A stretch of DNA of 64,000 nt from Hippopus hippopus (GCA_946811185.2 OX328107.1:11559565-11623564), one strand, 5' to 3'; counted from the stretch's first letter, positions 8,831-21,349 are shown. Notes: a model not told the origin generated them from the letters alone. Program-made: numbers and translations.

Positions 8831-10244
8831 TTATATTAAATATACTTTATTCCATTTAAAAAGTTCGTTTTTAATTTCTTCTTTAATTTCTTCTTCTTTG
8901 TTAATGTAAATGTTTTTAACCGTTTCTTCTATATTTTCTGGTAAAATTCTAAATTTATATTCTACTTTGTAATTTTTATTTCTGAATCTTCTATTAATAA
9001 AAAATCTATATTTTAAAGCTATTTCGAGTATCATCAAATAAAACCTAAGGCACCCACTTTCATCTTTCTTGAAACTAAGAGGATCTTCTTTTTCAAATTC
9101 CTCTTCCTTCTCTTTCCATCCTTTCCCTCTTCTTCCCCATGGTATTAATCTTTCTATTCGACTAAATCTGTTTCTTAATAAAAAACTTCTTTGTCTCCTC
9201 TTCATCTCCTTTCCTAATATATCCCTCCTCATTCACATACCACCAGTCGCTACTTAAAACGGTAGTAGTTTCCTTTTCACTTTTTAGAACATTTTTATTT
9301 AATAAAGTAACTTTAAACTCTATTTCCAATCTCGCTCTTCCTGGTATATATTTTAAAATAGAACCATTTTCTGCCGCTCTCCATAAATAACTTACTTCTT
9401 TTCCAATTTCTCCTCCAACCACAAAAAAATCGTCATTATTATTTTCCCACCAGCATAAATCGTAATTAATAGGAATCCACCCAAACCAATTATAATGATC
9501 ACATAATTTATCGTTGGTACACAAATTAAAATAATAACCTTCGCTAGATAATACTATGAAATCGATGTATGGAAGCCCTTCTCTCGCTATTTTATAGTTA
9601 TCTAAAGCTAAATTCGTAGTGTTAAATTCTTTTAAAATGGTTTCCTCACTCATTCCAATATATTCTATACATTTACCTTTTGAAATAGAACTCTTCGTAA
9701 TAAAATAAGCTATAGGTTCATCTTTATTCCATATAAAATAAAATGGTTTAAATTTTATAAACTTAGATATAGGAGGTGAAATTTTTATAAGTTTTCTCTC
9801 TAAAAGAAGATCGGTTGATTCTTTTTTAGGCATTCTATTAACTCCTTTTATATCATTATTGCGCGCTATCTCAATTAATTCTTCTACCGTAAATTTTCTT
9901 TGTTCTACAGTTTCCACTTCTTTCGGTAAAGGAAATGATATAAGTTTTCTTTCTAAAAGGAGTTTTTTCTAATTCTTTTTTAGGTATGATAGTAGCTTTT
10001 TTTATTCCATTTTTACGCGCTATTTCGTGTAGTTCATGTATCTTAAAATTTTCTTGTGTTATAGTTTCCTCTTCTTTCGGGGGAGAAAATGCTATAAGTT
10101 TTCTCTCTAAAAGAAGATCGGATAATTCTTTTTTAGGTATGGTAGTAACTTTTTTATTCCATTTTTACGCGCTATTTCGTGTAGTTCATGTATCTTAAAA
10201 TTTTCTTGAGTTATAGCTTCTATTTCTCTCGTTACTTCACTCAT
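8831..10244 (-). pseudogene. accessory gene with three tandem SAP/Rho-N-like repeats, frameshifted
   Basis: The gene starts at 10244 (MSEVTREIEA, after TATAATAAAACGAA). Three copies of a ~35-residue unit follow; the best preserved reads LIEIARNNDIKGV...PKKESTDLLLERKLI. This resembles SAP or Rho-N helix-loop-helix DNA-binding modules. The rest (9162-9800) is a unique domain rich in tryptophan and tyrosine (YNWFGWIPINYDLCWWEN), with a basic tail in another frame (8831-9232). Small indels separate the repeats and the two 3' frames. No counterpart exists in elements 2 or 3. It is transcribed divergently from the PolB remnant, about 20 bp away. Function unknown. Confidence 0.6.
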
Positions 10245-10264
10245 TTCGTTTTATTATAGTTAAA

Positions 10265-10501
10265 TAAAAAAATTTCAAAAGCGTTAAAGACGAAATCACT
10301 TTACAAGATTACCTCGATTGCATATATAAGAATATAGAAAAACGCGTAAAATTTAATTCTATACGCGGTTATAACCACGATTTATATAGCGAAGAAACGG
10401 ATAAAATAGCTTTGTCTGCGGGGCAAGATGGTAGGTATATAGATATAAACGATAAGATTACTACTAAAGCTTTGTTTCATTTCTCTGTGGCTTTGTCTGG
10501 T
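10265..10501 (+). pseudogene. protein-primed DNA polymerase B, C-terminal remnant
   Basis: An open frame reads DEITLQDYLDCIYKN, RGYNHDLYSEE, KIALSAGQDGRY and DKIT, then runs into the tandem repeat region. It matches the PolB C-terminus of element 2 (41066-41270: INFNNYKECLL, RNHNMYTEEL, KKALGSSDDKRF, KIDTLAW). Everything N-terminal, including all catalytic motifs, is absent; the promoter of the SAP-repeat gene takes its place. Element 3 keeps almost the same segment. It cannot act as a polymerase. Confidence 0.7.
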
Positions 10502-11020
10502 TCTAATTTTTTTTCTCTCTAATTTTTTTTTCTTTGTTTTTAATAAGATTTTTATTGTATTTTTTTAAAATTCTTTACTCTACTAAAATATCTCTATACG
10601 TACTTAAAAACCGTGTTTAATTCGTTTATATAACCATTTTAATGGTATGTATACGAGTGTTTAGCCATTTTGAGATATGTTGGGGTGTTTTTTCTATTTT
10701 TTCATTGCATTCTTTTTATCTTTTTTTATTTTAAGCGGTTTTAAGGCTTTGTTCCATTTCTCTGTGGCTTTGTCTGGTTCTAATTTTTTTTCTCTCTAAT
10801 TTTTTTTTCTTTGTTTTTAATAAGATTTTTATTGTATTTTTTTAAAATTCTTTACTCTACTAAAATATCTCTATACGTACTTAAAAACCGTGTTAAATTC
10901 GTTTATATAACCATTTTAATGGTATGTATACGAGTGTTTAGCCATTTTGAGATATGTTGGGGTGTTTTTTCTATTTTTTCATTGCATTCTTTTTATCTTT
11001 TTTTTATTTTAAGCGGTTTT
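10467..11020. repeat. 277-bp direct tandem duplication, probably near the element 1 end
   Basis: A segment starting GCTTTGTTTCATTTCTCTG at 10469 is repeated almost exactly from 10746, ending both times in AAGCGGTTTT. It is pyrimidine-rich with long T runs and no conserved coding. Its place after the PolB remnant corresponds to the terminal inverted repeat zone of element 2. It may be part of a terminal repeat, but the partner end is outside the window. Confidence 0.8.
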
Positions 11021-11049
11021 GTGATTTGTTATGGTTCTAAAATATATTT

Positions 11050-12882
11050 TGGCCCCGAATCCTCATTTACCCATCTCTCCTGGGGTCAAAACTGGCTACG
11101 CCCCCGGGATAGCAAGTTTGAACATAGGAACAAAAAAGGGAAAACTTTAAAATTCTTCTTCTGTGAAACTGGAAGGCGTAGAGCTTTGATATTTGGTATG
11201 TAGTGAACCTGTTCTAAGTGTGTTAGCCCACCTGAGCACAACATGTTCAGTGAGTTCAAAATTGGGTCACCTGGGGTCATAAACTAGGTCATTAGGTCAA
11301 ATTAAAGAAATACCTTGTGGGCACTCTAGAGGCTACATTTATTGCTCAAATGACCTGAAATTTGGTCAGAATGTTTGTCTTGATGAAGTCTCGGATGAGT
11401 TTGGATTTGGGTCACCTGGGATCATAAAGTAGGTCACTAGGTCAAATTAAAGAAATACCTTGTGGACACTCTAGAGATCACATTTTTTGCTCAATTGACT
11501 TGAAAATTGGTCAGAATGTTTGTCTTGATAAAATCTCACATGAGTCTGAATTTGTGTTAACTGGGATCATAAACTAGGTCACTAGGTCAAATCAAAGAAA
11601 TACCTTTAGGGCACTCTAGAGGCCACATATATTGTTCAATTGATTTGAAAATTGATTAAAATGTTTCTCTTGATGAAATCTACGATGAGTTCAAAAATGG
11701 GTCACCTTGGGTCATGATCTAGGTCACTAGGTCAAATGAAAGAAATACCTTAAGGGCACTCTAGAGGCTACATTTCATGCCCAATTGACTTGAAAATTGG
11801 TCAGAATGTTTGTCTTGATGAAATATCGGATGAGTTCGGATTTTGGTCACCTGGGATCATAAACTAGGTCACTAGGTCAAATTAAAGAAATACCTTGTGG
11901 GCACTCCAGAGGCCACATTTTTTGCTCAATTGACTTGAAAATTGGTCAGAATGTTTGTCTTGATAAAATCTCACAGAAATCTGAGTCTGGGTCAACTCGG
12001 GTCATAAACTAGATCACTAGGTCAAATCAAAGAAATACCTTTAGGGCACTCTAGAGGCCACATTTATTGTTCAATTGATTTGAAAATTGGTTAAAATCTT
12101 TCTCTTGATGAAATCTACGATGAGTTCAAAATTGGGCCACCTGGAGTCATAATCTAGGTCAATAGGTCAAATTAAAAAAAATACCTTGTGGCCACATTTA
12201 TTGCTCAATTGAATTGAAAATTGGTCAGAATGTTTGTCTTAATGGAATCTAGGATGAGTTTGGATTTAGGTCCCCCGGGTTGATAAACTAGGTCACTAGG
12301 TCAAATTAAAGAAATACCTTTAGGGCACTCTAGAGGCCACATTTCTTGATCAATTGATTTGAAAATTGGTAAAAATGTTTCTCTTGATGAAATCTAATAT
12401 GAATTCAAAATTGGGTCACCTGGGCTCATTATCTAGGTCACTAGGTCAAAGAAATACCTTTTGGGCAGTCTAGAGGCACATTTCTTGCTCAGTTGACTTG
12501 AAAATTAGTCAGAATGTTTGTCTTGATGAAATATTGGATGAGTTTGAAATTGGGACACCTGGGATCATAAACTAGGTCACTTGGTCAAATTAAAGAAATA
12601 CCTTTAGGGCACTCTAGAGGCCACATTTATTTCTCAGTTAACTTGAAAACTGTTCAGAATGTTTGTCTTGATTAATATTTTGATGAGTTCTAATTTGGGT
12701 CACGTATGGTGATAAAGTAGGTCACTAGGTCAACTTACGGAAATTTCTTGTGGATGCTCTAGATGCCACAATGTAAGCTCAGTTGACCTGACAATTGGTC
12801 ACAAATTGAATTTTGCACGTGGAGTGAAATTTCGCCTATTGACTCAGGTGAGCGATCCAGGGCCATCATGGCCCTCTTGTTT
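11050..12882. repeat. ~145-bp tandem repeat array, bivalve type (about 11 units)
   Basis: Units contain AGGTCACTAGGTCAAATTAA, then GAAATACCTT, GCACTCTAGAGGCCACATTT and GGTCAGAATGTTTGTCTTGA, with the first motif recurring at about 11286, 11429, 11576, 11721, 11867, 12010, 12155, 12290, 12432, 12567 and 12718. Spacing is 135-151 bp. The array ends with CTCAGGTGAGCGATCCAGGG and the palindrome AGGGCCATCATGGCCCT, the same end sequence seen inverted at 57396, 59014 and 59130. It resembles widespread bivalve satellite-bearing elements. Non-coding. Confidence 0.85.
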
Positions 12883-14498
12883 GTTTTCATGGAGGTATAA
12901 TTCAATAATATTATTTTTGATTACCATTGGCGAGTTCTGATTGGCTGAAAAAAAATTTAACAGCTCCATGAAAAAAAAAAAGGCAGTGCCGGAACTACTT
13001 TTGCAGTCAAATTAAAGATGACAAATGTTGATGCAAAATTCAACTACAATTAATTTATTTGACAACTATAAAAGACAGCAAAAAATTGATTGTCTGTTAT
13101 GTTGGCGTATTCTGGCCACGGCTCCTCGGCAACACATTTGTTGTCTGCACAGTTGATGAGCCCTGGTAACAGAGACTCGCACTGACAGAAAAAGTTCAAA
13201 ATTTTCTTTAAAAACCGGCATATCCAAACTGGTGAAGGTACTACCCGCCGGGTACATAGAATCGACAGACAGGTAAACTACGTCGTTGAAACAATCCACT
13301 TCCACAAGCTACCATGAACACTTGAAAAAGGTACATCTGAGGAGCTGTGACTGGTGATAATTGGAAAAGACTAAAAACTGATTTTAGATATGGTACCCAG
13401 GGGTATGGGAGGGTAGGTTTACAGTTTTTAAATGGATGCAACGGACACTTTCCCACACCGTTTTTTCTGCGTGTTGTTTGCTTCGAGCCCAAATCGTAAA
13501 GGAAGTTAACTAGAAATTAAAGGCACCTATCATAAAATAACAGCAAAGTTCCTTTGGATGCGCAAGGAAAATATATGGCAACTATCAATATTTCCAACAT
13601 TGTCACTGTAAGCGGTTCCTAAACTTAAACGTTTGAAACTTACTAATGTAAACAAACTTCCATACGAGATTTTGTAATGTTTTTCTCTCTGGTTTTATAT
13701 CGAGTCCGAAGTTCAAATTGCTAGCTAAATTTATTTTCTCTGAATATTGAAATAAAATATCCAACAGTAAATTTAAAGGGAGAGCTTAAAACTCATTGTC
13801 TCTTGGCTGGGTTCTAACAAACTTATTTTCAACTGAATTCTAGCGTATTAAACTTCAAATAATTAATCTGCTAAATCTGCAAATGTTCAATACTATAATG
13901 ACATCGTGAATTTACGTCATTTTTACAACATAAACGAGCAGTTTTACCGCGCTATGAAATATCAATGAAATGGACATTAAATAAATTCGCAATTTTCGCT
14001 TTACAAGAAAAAAAAAGCAGTTAGTATTATCTAAGTGCATATTTGTTTTCTGTGATATTGAATTATAAGGAATGAAGATTTTTTTTTTTTCATGTTCTCT
14101 TCATTCCTTGAAAGGGGGGGGGAACCTAATCACACTGTGATTAGGATCACACTGTGATTAGGTATTAGGTTTTTATTTTTTTTCATACCTCCATGGAAAC
14201 AAAAAAACGTTTAGGTAAAAGCGGTAAAACTGCCCGTTCATGACGTAAAAATTACGTAAATTTGTGACGTCATTATAGTATTGAACATTTGCAGATTTGG
14301 TAGATTTATTAATATGAAAAAGGCAGAGCCTCAATACGAGCGACATGAATGATTTGTGGAACAGATATCTATTAATTCGAATGACGAGCTAGATTCTAGA
14401 TCTTGAAATCAAGGGGTCTCGAATTCCGGTTTTGCCAAAACTAATTTTTAACGTTGTTAAAAGTAGAAAGCATGCTTCTTTCGTGGATGTGTACATGT
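12883..14498. other. non-coding host DNA with inverted repeats
   Basis: No convincing gene is seen; the frames here are short and unlike known families. CATGGAGGTA at about 12888 recurs inverted at about 14186. A ~90-bp arm at 13865-13955, with a TTTACGTCATTTTTACAACA-like core, returns inverted at 14215-14305. This suggests a foldback DNA transposon. Confidence 0.5.
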
Positions 14499-14770
14499 GA
14501 TTGATTGATTGATTGATTTATTGTATGGTGTTTAACGTCGTTTTCAACATTATTTCAGTTATATCGCGGTGGCCAGTGCACTTATCCATGCCTTCCTGGA
14601 GTCTCTTTTACCAGTACTCCGCACAATTTTCTTTCCAAGCAACTGGCTGCTTTCCTACATAACCATAGTCGAAACAATGGTCAGCGGTGGGAGGGAATGA
14701 AACCTGTCGCAATGACTATCATCAATCCTAGGAAAGAAATTGGCCGAGCCAGGGATCGAACCCACGACCC
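14499..14770 (-). mobile_element. tRNA-derived SINE, 5' end truncated
   Basis: The 3' tail of TGATTGATTGATTG units, the body GGTGTTTAACGTCGTTTTCA and the B-box region (GGATCGAACCCAC, reverse strand) match the complete copy at 27781-28093. The tRNA-like head beyond the B box is replaced by other sequence. Confidence 0.85.
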
Positions 14771-14885
14771 CCTACATGTGAAAAAGGGCGAACGGCCCCG
14801 GATTCCTTTAACAAAATTAAGACAGTTCCTCTGCAATTTTGTTAATTTATATCAAAAAAAAAAAAAATAAATAAAAATAATAATA

Positions 14886-15878
14886 GAGTAATCCTGGGTA
14901 ATTCCGACATGTGTCTAAATCCGACACTTATCTGCATATGAAATGAATATTTCAAAAAGCAGTGAGTTTTTTTATCATGCCACATCAAAATTATTATGTC
15001 ATATGTATACATGACGTCATCAAATAATTATTGTCTTCTAGGAGCATCTTCCTTTTCAAAAAATCTGCTGTAAAGAAATCCACACTTATTTATTCAAAAT
15101 ATACGCGCTTACGCAACTTCGTAAGGAGGGTCGCTATACAAGGTATGTGTTATTCTATTCTCAGGTGCTAATCGTGATTGTATATTGACGAAAATGACCT
15201 TAGATAGTGTTGTATCACATAAATTTCGTGTGTTTGAGGAATTTTCATTGTTGCTTGTAAAGTTTGACGAGGTGTCGAATTTACACTGACAAATTCATGC
15301 ACAATGTTTAATTACGACACCCCATGGAATTTTAAATAGATATTTCGTCCTGAGGAAAATTTCTCCTAAAACAATATTTTCTATCGTCAATATGAATGAA
15401 AGATAATAAATTCAAAGCTAAATGCTCAACCCCTAAAGTGCCGTTCGCTTCTGTGGGTAAATTAGATCAATATCAGATTGCACAGAACATGCAGTCTGAA
15501 TTTATAACTACACTGTCCCGTACGTTGATACATTCTAGACAAAAAACAACCTCGGTATACTGCGCTATTTACCTACTAAATTCTATCTGGGAATGTGCTT
15601 TCTGTTTATCCGGCACTATAAGAGAGCACACATATTTTTTAAAAAACAGTAACAGGTGTCGAATTTACCCATGGACTGTCGAAATTACACATGACAGTCA
15701 AAGTTTCTTTGATCGATGAGTAAATCTTACAGAACGTTATAAAAATCGTTACCGCTTCATATTTCTATATATAGATAGATAGAGGTCAACATTTGTGTAT
15801 CGCCGGTAGGCCAAATTCGACATGGTTCGAGTTTTGACATTTTCTTTCTTAAAGTGTCGAAATTACCCACTTTTACTC
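14886..15878. mobile_element. non-autonomous DNA transposon with GAGTAA termini
   Basis: The left end GAGTAATCCTGGGTAATTCC and the right end (reverse complement GAGTAAAAGTGGGTAATTTC) form imperfect terminal inverted repeats, each next to a TA dinucleotide as in Tc1/mariner/pogo-type insertions. Internally the motif GTCGAATTTACAC or GTCGAAATTACCC recurs. A 107-residue open frame at 15396-15719 shows no recognisable domain. Family assignment is tentative. Confidence 0.5.
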
Positions 15879-15880
15879 TA

Positions 15881-16345
15881 ATAACTTGGAGTGATTATTG
15901 GTTCACCTACTTTTAAAGAACATTTTACAGGAAAATTTCCTCACTGCATGTAGATCTAGATCTAAAAGAGAGAGAAAAAAAGAAAAGACAGAAAGGAAGA
16001 AATTCACGGTCACATTTTCACATTGCATGTAAAAAGGAGAAGGGGAAAAAGAAACCTTCACTTTTTATGGATCTATATTATTCCGCGGAACACTGCTGTC
16101 TTTCTGAAATACCAGCAGTGGCTTTTATCGTCAGGGAATCATGTGACCGCTACCCGGGCGCTACTGCAGCCACATCTGATCATTCTCAGACCTGATTCAC
16201 ATCATGATCTCTCCATCTTGGAGAATTTTGATGTTTTTTTTTTTTTTCGACTATGATTTTTAACACTTTAACACTTCGACATTATTTCACTTGTAGATCT
16301 TTCAATGGCGGCATGTTTTTCCTTGAGTTTCTTTAAAGTGAAAGT
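15881..16345. other. no gene seen
   Basis: This is AT-rich host sequence with a purine-rich stretch near 15966-16000 and a T run near 16236. Only short unsupported frames occur. Confidence 0.5.
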
Positions 16346-16349
16346 GCGT

Positions 16350-17691
16350 AGTAAAGGCATGCATTACCGATCCCCTTCTATTATCGACCGTTTGCTTTGG
16401 ATCTGTTATTTACAATCTTATTGGTTGTTAACATGAAATGACACAAAGATAATATCATGACGTATCTTTTTGCGTCACAAGATATCATCCTTCTGAAAAA
16501 TCAACCGGTGTTTTTAGTGTTCACAAAATTTTCATCCAGAATTATCGGCGCAAATAGGGGAGTACCTGAAAAGTTTTCACCATCGATTCGATTTCAAAAT
16601 ACATTTAAGTCATAGTTTATGCATAATTTTTCATTTTAAAGGACATAAGGCTATTTTCATTTGATAAAATGGGCAAATAAGTTCACAACAAAAATTTGGA
16701 GAGGGGGGTCGATAAAAAGGGACAAAACATCGGAGTGTTTCCATTGTCGACCCCTTTTTCCGTACATTTGCTTATTATAATAAAAGCGCTTAATATTCGT
16801 AATATAAAATATAGAGCGTTTGTAGAGCATGACTGATATTTACAACGGACTAAAACTATATGGATTGGTTTATGTGGTAAAATCGTTGTCGTCTCTATTC
16901 CATTTTATTATGCACAAATTACGTACATGGTACATTCCAGTCTCATCGTGACGCAGACTCTGTCGATTTGAAGCGAAGTCCACGGTCTGCTGGATGTGCC
17001 TTAAATCCTCCGGGTAAAAGTCTGAGTGGGTAACATGTGAGTCCTGTCAATCTAGATGGTATATAGAATGCAGACAGGCTCGAATTCATGTTTTTTGATG
17101 ACGAGGGTCGGAAGAATATACGCTTTGTTTGTTCCGATTGCGAGTAGACTGGGCATAAATGGGTGGAGCAGGTGCGCGTTTTGATATAAATAGAACATAT
17201 TAGTATACCATAAACCACGCTTGCACCGACTTTTTTTTCTGCAGAAACAACAACAACACACGTTCGACGTAATCATTCCATATTCATTTTTCATTGAGAA
17301 CTTTTGTTTTTCCCCGAATTGGTAAAGAAGGGTAGCATAAGTACCATTCCGAACCCTCGGAAATCGTTTTATTTTTAAACAAACTACTGTTGTTTCATGT
17401 TTATTCGTGGTATTACGCAAACAAAGTTAATTTAATTAATGCAAGGCTGATTTTATTGTAAAAAGTCCAAGGGGGTCGATAATTCCGGTATGGGTCGATA
17501 ACAGATACGCTCCCTCATCTTTTTCTCGTGCCATTTATTACGTTGCTACACTGTCCTGAAACTTGCCGTGTCGATATTATCATACACCGGAAAATGGTTA
17601 ACTGAGTGAAGTAGTCATACTGTATGATGGCGGAATGTACCACCGTCCACGCACTTATTGCCCTAAAGGGTCGATAATAGGTGCATTACTC
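16350..17691. mobile_element. second DNA transposon-like unit of the same terminal style
   Basis: The right end (reverse complement GAGTAATGCACCTATTATCG) pairs with the left segment GCATTACC...CTATTATCGACC near 16361-16391. The motif GGGTCGATAA recurs inside at about 16708, 17470, 17488 and 17669. The right end again abuts TA. The left border is uncertain. Frames on the minus strand at 16943-17420 show no known domain. Confidence 0.4.
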
Positions 17692-17714
17692 TAGATCGCC
17701 AAAATCAGAATATG

Positions 17715-17860
17715 TGTAGCTTTCCTTTTTCACCCCATCTGTTTTCCTACACGTCCATCGTTGAAACAGTGATCAGCGTAAAGAGAGGAATGAATTCTGT
17801 CGCAATGACTAGATGTATCATCGATACTAGGGTAGAAATTTGCTGAGTTATCGGATAGAT
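17715..17860 (-). mobile_element. SINE fragment
   Basis: The segment CGTTGAAACAGTGATCAGCG...GAATTCTGTCGCAATGACTA matches the central part of the SINE at 27781-28093. Both ends are missing. Confidence 0.6.
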
Positions 17861-18266
17861 ACCCAACTTATGGTAAAAACAAAAACAAAACTTTTAGATC
17901 TATCAACAAGTTTCTAACGTTATAACATTTGAACATATATATTTGAGCTATGTTGCGTCAAAAGAGGGTTTAATACATCTTCGTGATGCATGATACCAAG
18001 AAAGTCATCACATAATTATAGATCCATATGATCCATCTTGTATGATAACTGACTGAATCACGAGGCATGCTTACTGGTGCTTTGACATGCAGAAAATTGA
18101 TCAATAGGTCTAGCATAGAGTTTTGATCCAGGTCAACTTGCACGGACTGTGCATACATGCAGACCTGGGTCGATAGTTTTTGCAGATGCATTAAGCTCCC
18201 TTTTTACGGATCATAAATCCAAATTTCTCTGTAAATGGTATTTTGAAACAGTCAAAAAAATAGTTG

Positions 18267-18572
18267 CCCAGCCCCGGTAGCGCAGTCGGTAGCGTACAGG
18301 ACTCAAGAACAGGTGGTCGCTGGTTCGATCACCTGCTCGGCCAATTTCTTTCCGAGGATTGATGATAGTCATTGCAATAGGATTCATTGCTCTCTCACAG
18401 CTGATCATTTTTTCGACGATCGTTATGTGGGAAAGCAGCCAGTGGCTTGGAAAGAAAATTGCACAGGTAAAAGAAACTCCAAGGAAACATGGATAGGTGC
18501 ACTGGCCGCCTTGATATAACTGAAGTAATGTTAAAAACGGCATTAAACACCTAACAATCAATCAATCATCGA
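18267..18572 (+). mobile_element. tRNA-derived SINE, full length
   Basis: The tRNA-like head GCCCCGGTAGCGCAGTCGGT carries an A box, and TGGTTCGATC is the B box. An unrelated body and a tail AATCAATCAATCAT follow. RNA polymerase III promoter boxes are spaced as in a tRNA. The same family occurs at 14499, 17715, 27781 and 38735. Confidence 0.9.
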
Positions 18573-20589
18573 TCAAAAAAGTAGTTTAGTCATGATTTCT
18601 TCGACACAATATTTTTCGCGAAAAACCGGCTCGTGCATGACGTAAAAATAGTATGATCAATGACGTCATCATTTGCTAGCATAGATCATTGCTTATATTT
18701 ATACAAAAATAGACGTTTACTACCCTGAAAGTAAGGAGGCAATTAGATTATCTAATGTATTTAAACTGACGATGATTTTTAAGTAATTATCCGATCGATA
18801 GATAATTACTGTCATTTTTGACCAATCAGGTAATAGTGCGAAAGATTGTGATGCGTGTGACGCTGTGCGACCAACCGGAAAACACTCAATTTTTAGTCAT
18901 CCCCTTCTAGATTTAGACTAAAACCCAGAACGAAGTCGGAATTTTTATTTTTAAAAATCTAGAACGGTGTTACCGCAAAACGAGCTTCGCTCGTTACGGG
19001 CTTCGCCCCTGATCGGCGTAAATTGAAACTGGTCAGCATTAAGCGAACACACCAAACAAAGTATCGCAATACGTTTTCGATGTGTATAGTACAAGAAGTC
19101 CCACCCTTTTTCAGTGTAGGTATTTCTTTTACCGTATTTTCCGGATAATTCGCCGCGGCATATCCATCAAAAAGGTGAACATTTTCAGGGATGCGGCTTA
19201 TAAGACGAAGCGGTTTATACGTAAATTTTATTTTTCTAAATGATATTTTAAAGGGGCCTGTAAAACTGAAAATAAATGAATAAGTGAAAACCAGCTTACG
19301 ATTCCCCATGATGGCGAGATTTTGGTCCATGCCCTCAAAGTATTTTTCGAACACCTATACCTACCTTTTGTTGTTGATAAATTGGTCCACTTACAAACTT
19401 ACGAAACTGATGACCTATCACGACCTCCTACAACGCTTTTGGCTGCATCGTTTTGAAAAGCTTTCAGAGTCACATAGACGAAACGATAGACAGCTATTGT
19501 TGAACTCTTCTACAAAGTTATTATGAGTAACCCGTTTGAAAAAAGGAAGGTCAAGATTTTCAAAGATGGCGCTCAAAAAAAAAGTCTTCAGAGGGAGGCG
19601 ATTCGAATTTCGTTGCCTTCTTTAGTCATTTATATTCAAAAACGGATTGCAGTGACATATACTTACACCACTGTGAGATGGGGTAGATATCGCTGTGTTC
19701 GGTTTTCAAATGTCCACAAACCGTCACATTTGACAAGGTAAAGACCGAATGACAAAGAAAGGAAAACCTTCTTTTCTTTCCTTTTCTGTCATTTGGGCGT
19801 TACTTTGTCAGAAATGACGGCCTGGGGACATTTGAAAACCGATCGCAGACTACTGGAGAAAGAGAACGATACAGGACAAAACCCGTCCTGAGTTACGCAT
19901 GGTTCTTACACTCACTCGGTGTATACATAGCTATATAGAAGTGTTTAACAATAGCTGGGGACGTTTGTTTAAAGTCTCATTCGAAAGAATATGAGTAATT
20001 GTAGATGTCAAGCTGTGAGGCTCGACCCCACACCCTCAAGTGACCCGAAACTTTATTCCTCAGGATAAAAACTCACAGTCTGTTTTCATTTCGTAATTCC
20101 TGTTTACGTTTAATCCATGCTGTCTTTGATTTTTAAGGTCAGTCATAGGTAATGCAATTAGCAGTTTTAAGAGAGAGAGAGAGATATAAAATGAACAGAA
20201 ACAATGCAGTTATTTTTTTTTGCTTATCAACATTTCAACCAAGAACAGTGTTCCCATGTGTTTTTTGAAAACTTTCACCATAGGGAGGTAATTCCTTACT
20301 ACCTTTGTAATCAACATTTACTCAAAGGATAAAGAAATGCAAGGTAAATATATTTGCAATATCTTGCGAACGCGTGGTTAAAAATCAATGAACTTTGATC
20401 AAGCAACTGTCTGCATCAAAGAACATTATGTCCTGTCTCGAAGATGACGTAACGGAATAACGTAACGCTCTTTGTCGGGCTGGGCCCATGACAGGAAAAT
20501 GCCATGCAAGCGGTGTTGTGACACTGAGTTACACAGCTCATAATACCATAAGATAATCTTCAAACGGACGCATCGTTTTCAGATATTTT
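18573..20589. other. non-coding host DNA with small foldbacks
   Basis: No supported gene. CAAAACGAGCTTCGCTCGTT at 18976 is a short palindromic repeat. A foldback at about 19685-19855 has arms CGGTTTTCAAATGTCC and GGACATTTGAAAACCG. A GA microsatellite lies near 20171. Frames on both strands look like chance. Confidence 0.5.
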
Positions 20590-21340
20590 GTTTCTTGTTG
20601 GATAGCACTCGACAATGGTACAACAGTGGAGTCCAGACGTTGCGATGCTTATGCAAAATCAAACGCAAATACAGGTTACCAGACATATTTGTGTCAATCT
20701 ATTCACAATAGAACGTCTTGTTAGACGTCTATGGTAAACTGGACTGGTACAACGTCAGATCAGAGATATTAGTCTCGTATATATACACATTTGTCACTCG
20801 ATTGCCCCTGAATCTGCCCTTAATACAGTGGGTATATATAACTGCCCTATCAATGCTAACATTATCAGGAATCGAATGCGAGAATCTTATTTGCGGGCAC
20901 GTCGTCCGAACGTTGGTCCGTCCTTTACCTCTGCACGTGACCAGCGTCGTATTGCTTGCGTGGCCGTACAAGCACCCAGAATAATCCCATTGAGGCAGCG
21001 GAGGCAAGTTACGTTTACTGCTGACTGCTGAGTCCCGGTTCTCCCTGTTTCGCGCAGACAGTCGACGTCGTGTATACCGACGTCTAAGGGAAGGTTTGAC
21101 TGAGTGATGCGTTGTAGAAAGGGATAGGCTTTGGGGTGGATCAGTTACGATGTGCTCAGGAATCTTTCATGGGTTTAAATCACCACTTGTACTACAGGGC
21201 AATTCAACTGCTATTACATGTAGGTACAGGGAAAAGATCCACCGACCCCATGTTATCCCCTTATTGCAGCAAAACTCTCATATTCCAGCACAATTTTGAT
21301 TTCAGATTTCAATGGTACCCTTCTATTTCATTCAATTGTT
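20590..21340 (+). pseudogene. Tc1-like transposase remnant
   Basis: Conceptual pieces in shifting frames match the Tc1 family: IIRNRMRESYLRARRPNVGP (second helix-turn-helix region), then RRRVYRR, then ERDRLWGGSV, and a piece like TCRYREKIHRPHVIPL before the last catalytic block. Multiple frame changes and stops show long decay. Terminal repeats were not identified. The family normally cuts and pastes DNA at TA sites. Confidence 0.8.
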
Positions 21341-21349
21341 CCTAAACAA

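Larger units (their letters stand above)
1..11020. mobile_element. Polinton/Maverick element 1 (partial, left end outside window)
   Basis: This is a block of virus-like genes: integrase end, adenain-like protease, fibre, penton, pX-like protein, major capsid protein and a PolB C-terminal remnant. That gene set defines Polintons/Mavericks and the related adintoviruses. Gene order matches element 2 (40257-56314) from integrase to MCP, but the proteins are clearly diverged. The left end lies before the window. The right end is not fixed; it is placed after a 277-bp tandem duplication ending near 11020, because bivalve-type repeats begin shortly after. Several genes carry stops or frameshifts, so this copy is probably inactive. 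Confidence 0.9.

Noticed and set aside
11286..12780. CRISPR-like array of regularly spaced repeats
   Set aside because: Units are ~145 bp, homologous over their whole length and without unique spacers; this is an ordinary eukaryotic tandem repeat.
13066..13492. Minus-strand frames with CXXC-like content as a host gene
   Set aside because: No splice support, no recognisable domain and overlapping frames; treated as chance.
18269..18340. A functional tRNA gene
   Set aside because: A and B boxes are present, but the sequence lacks a proper cloverleaf and continues into a SINE body with a repeated tail; four more copies exist.
20718..21031. Overlapping genes on both strands near 20.7-21.0 kb
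   Set aside because: The plus-strand pieces match a decayed Tc1 transposase; the minus-strand frames are its shadows.
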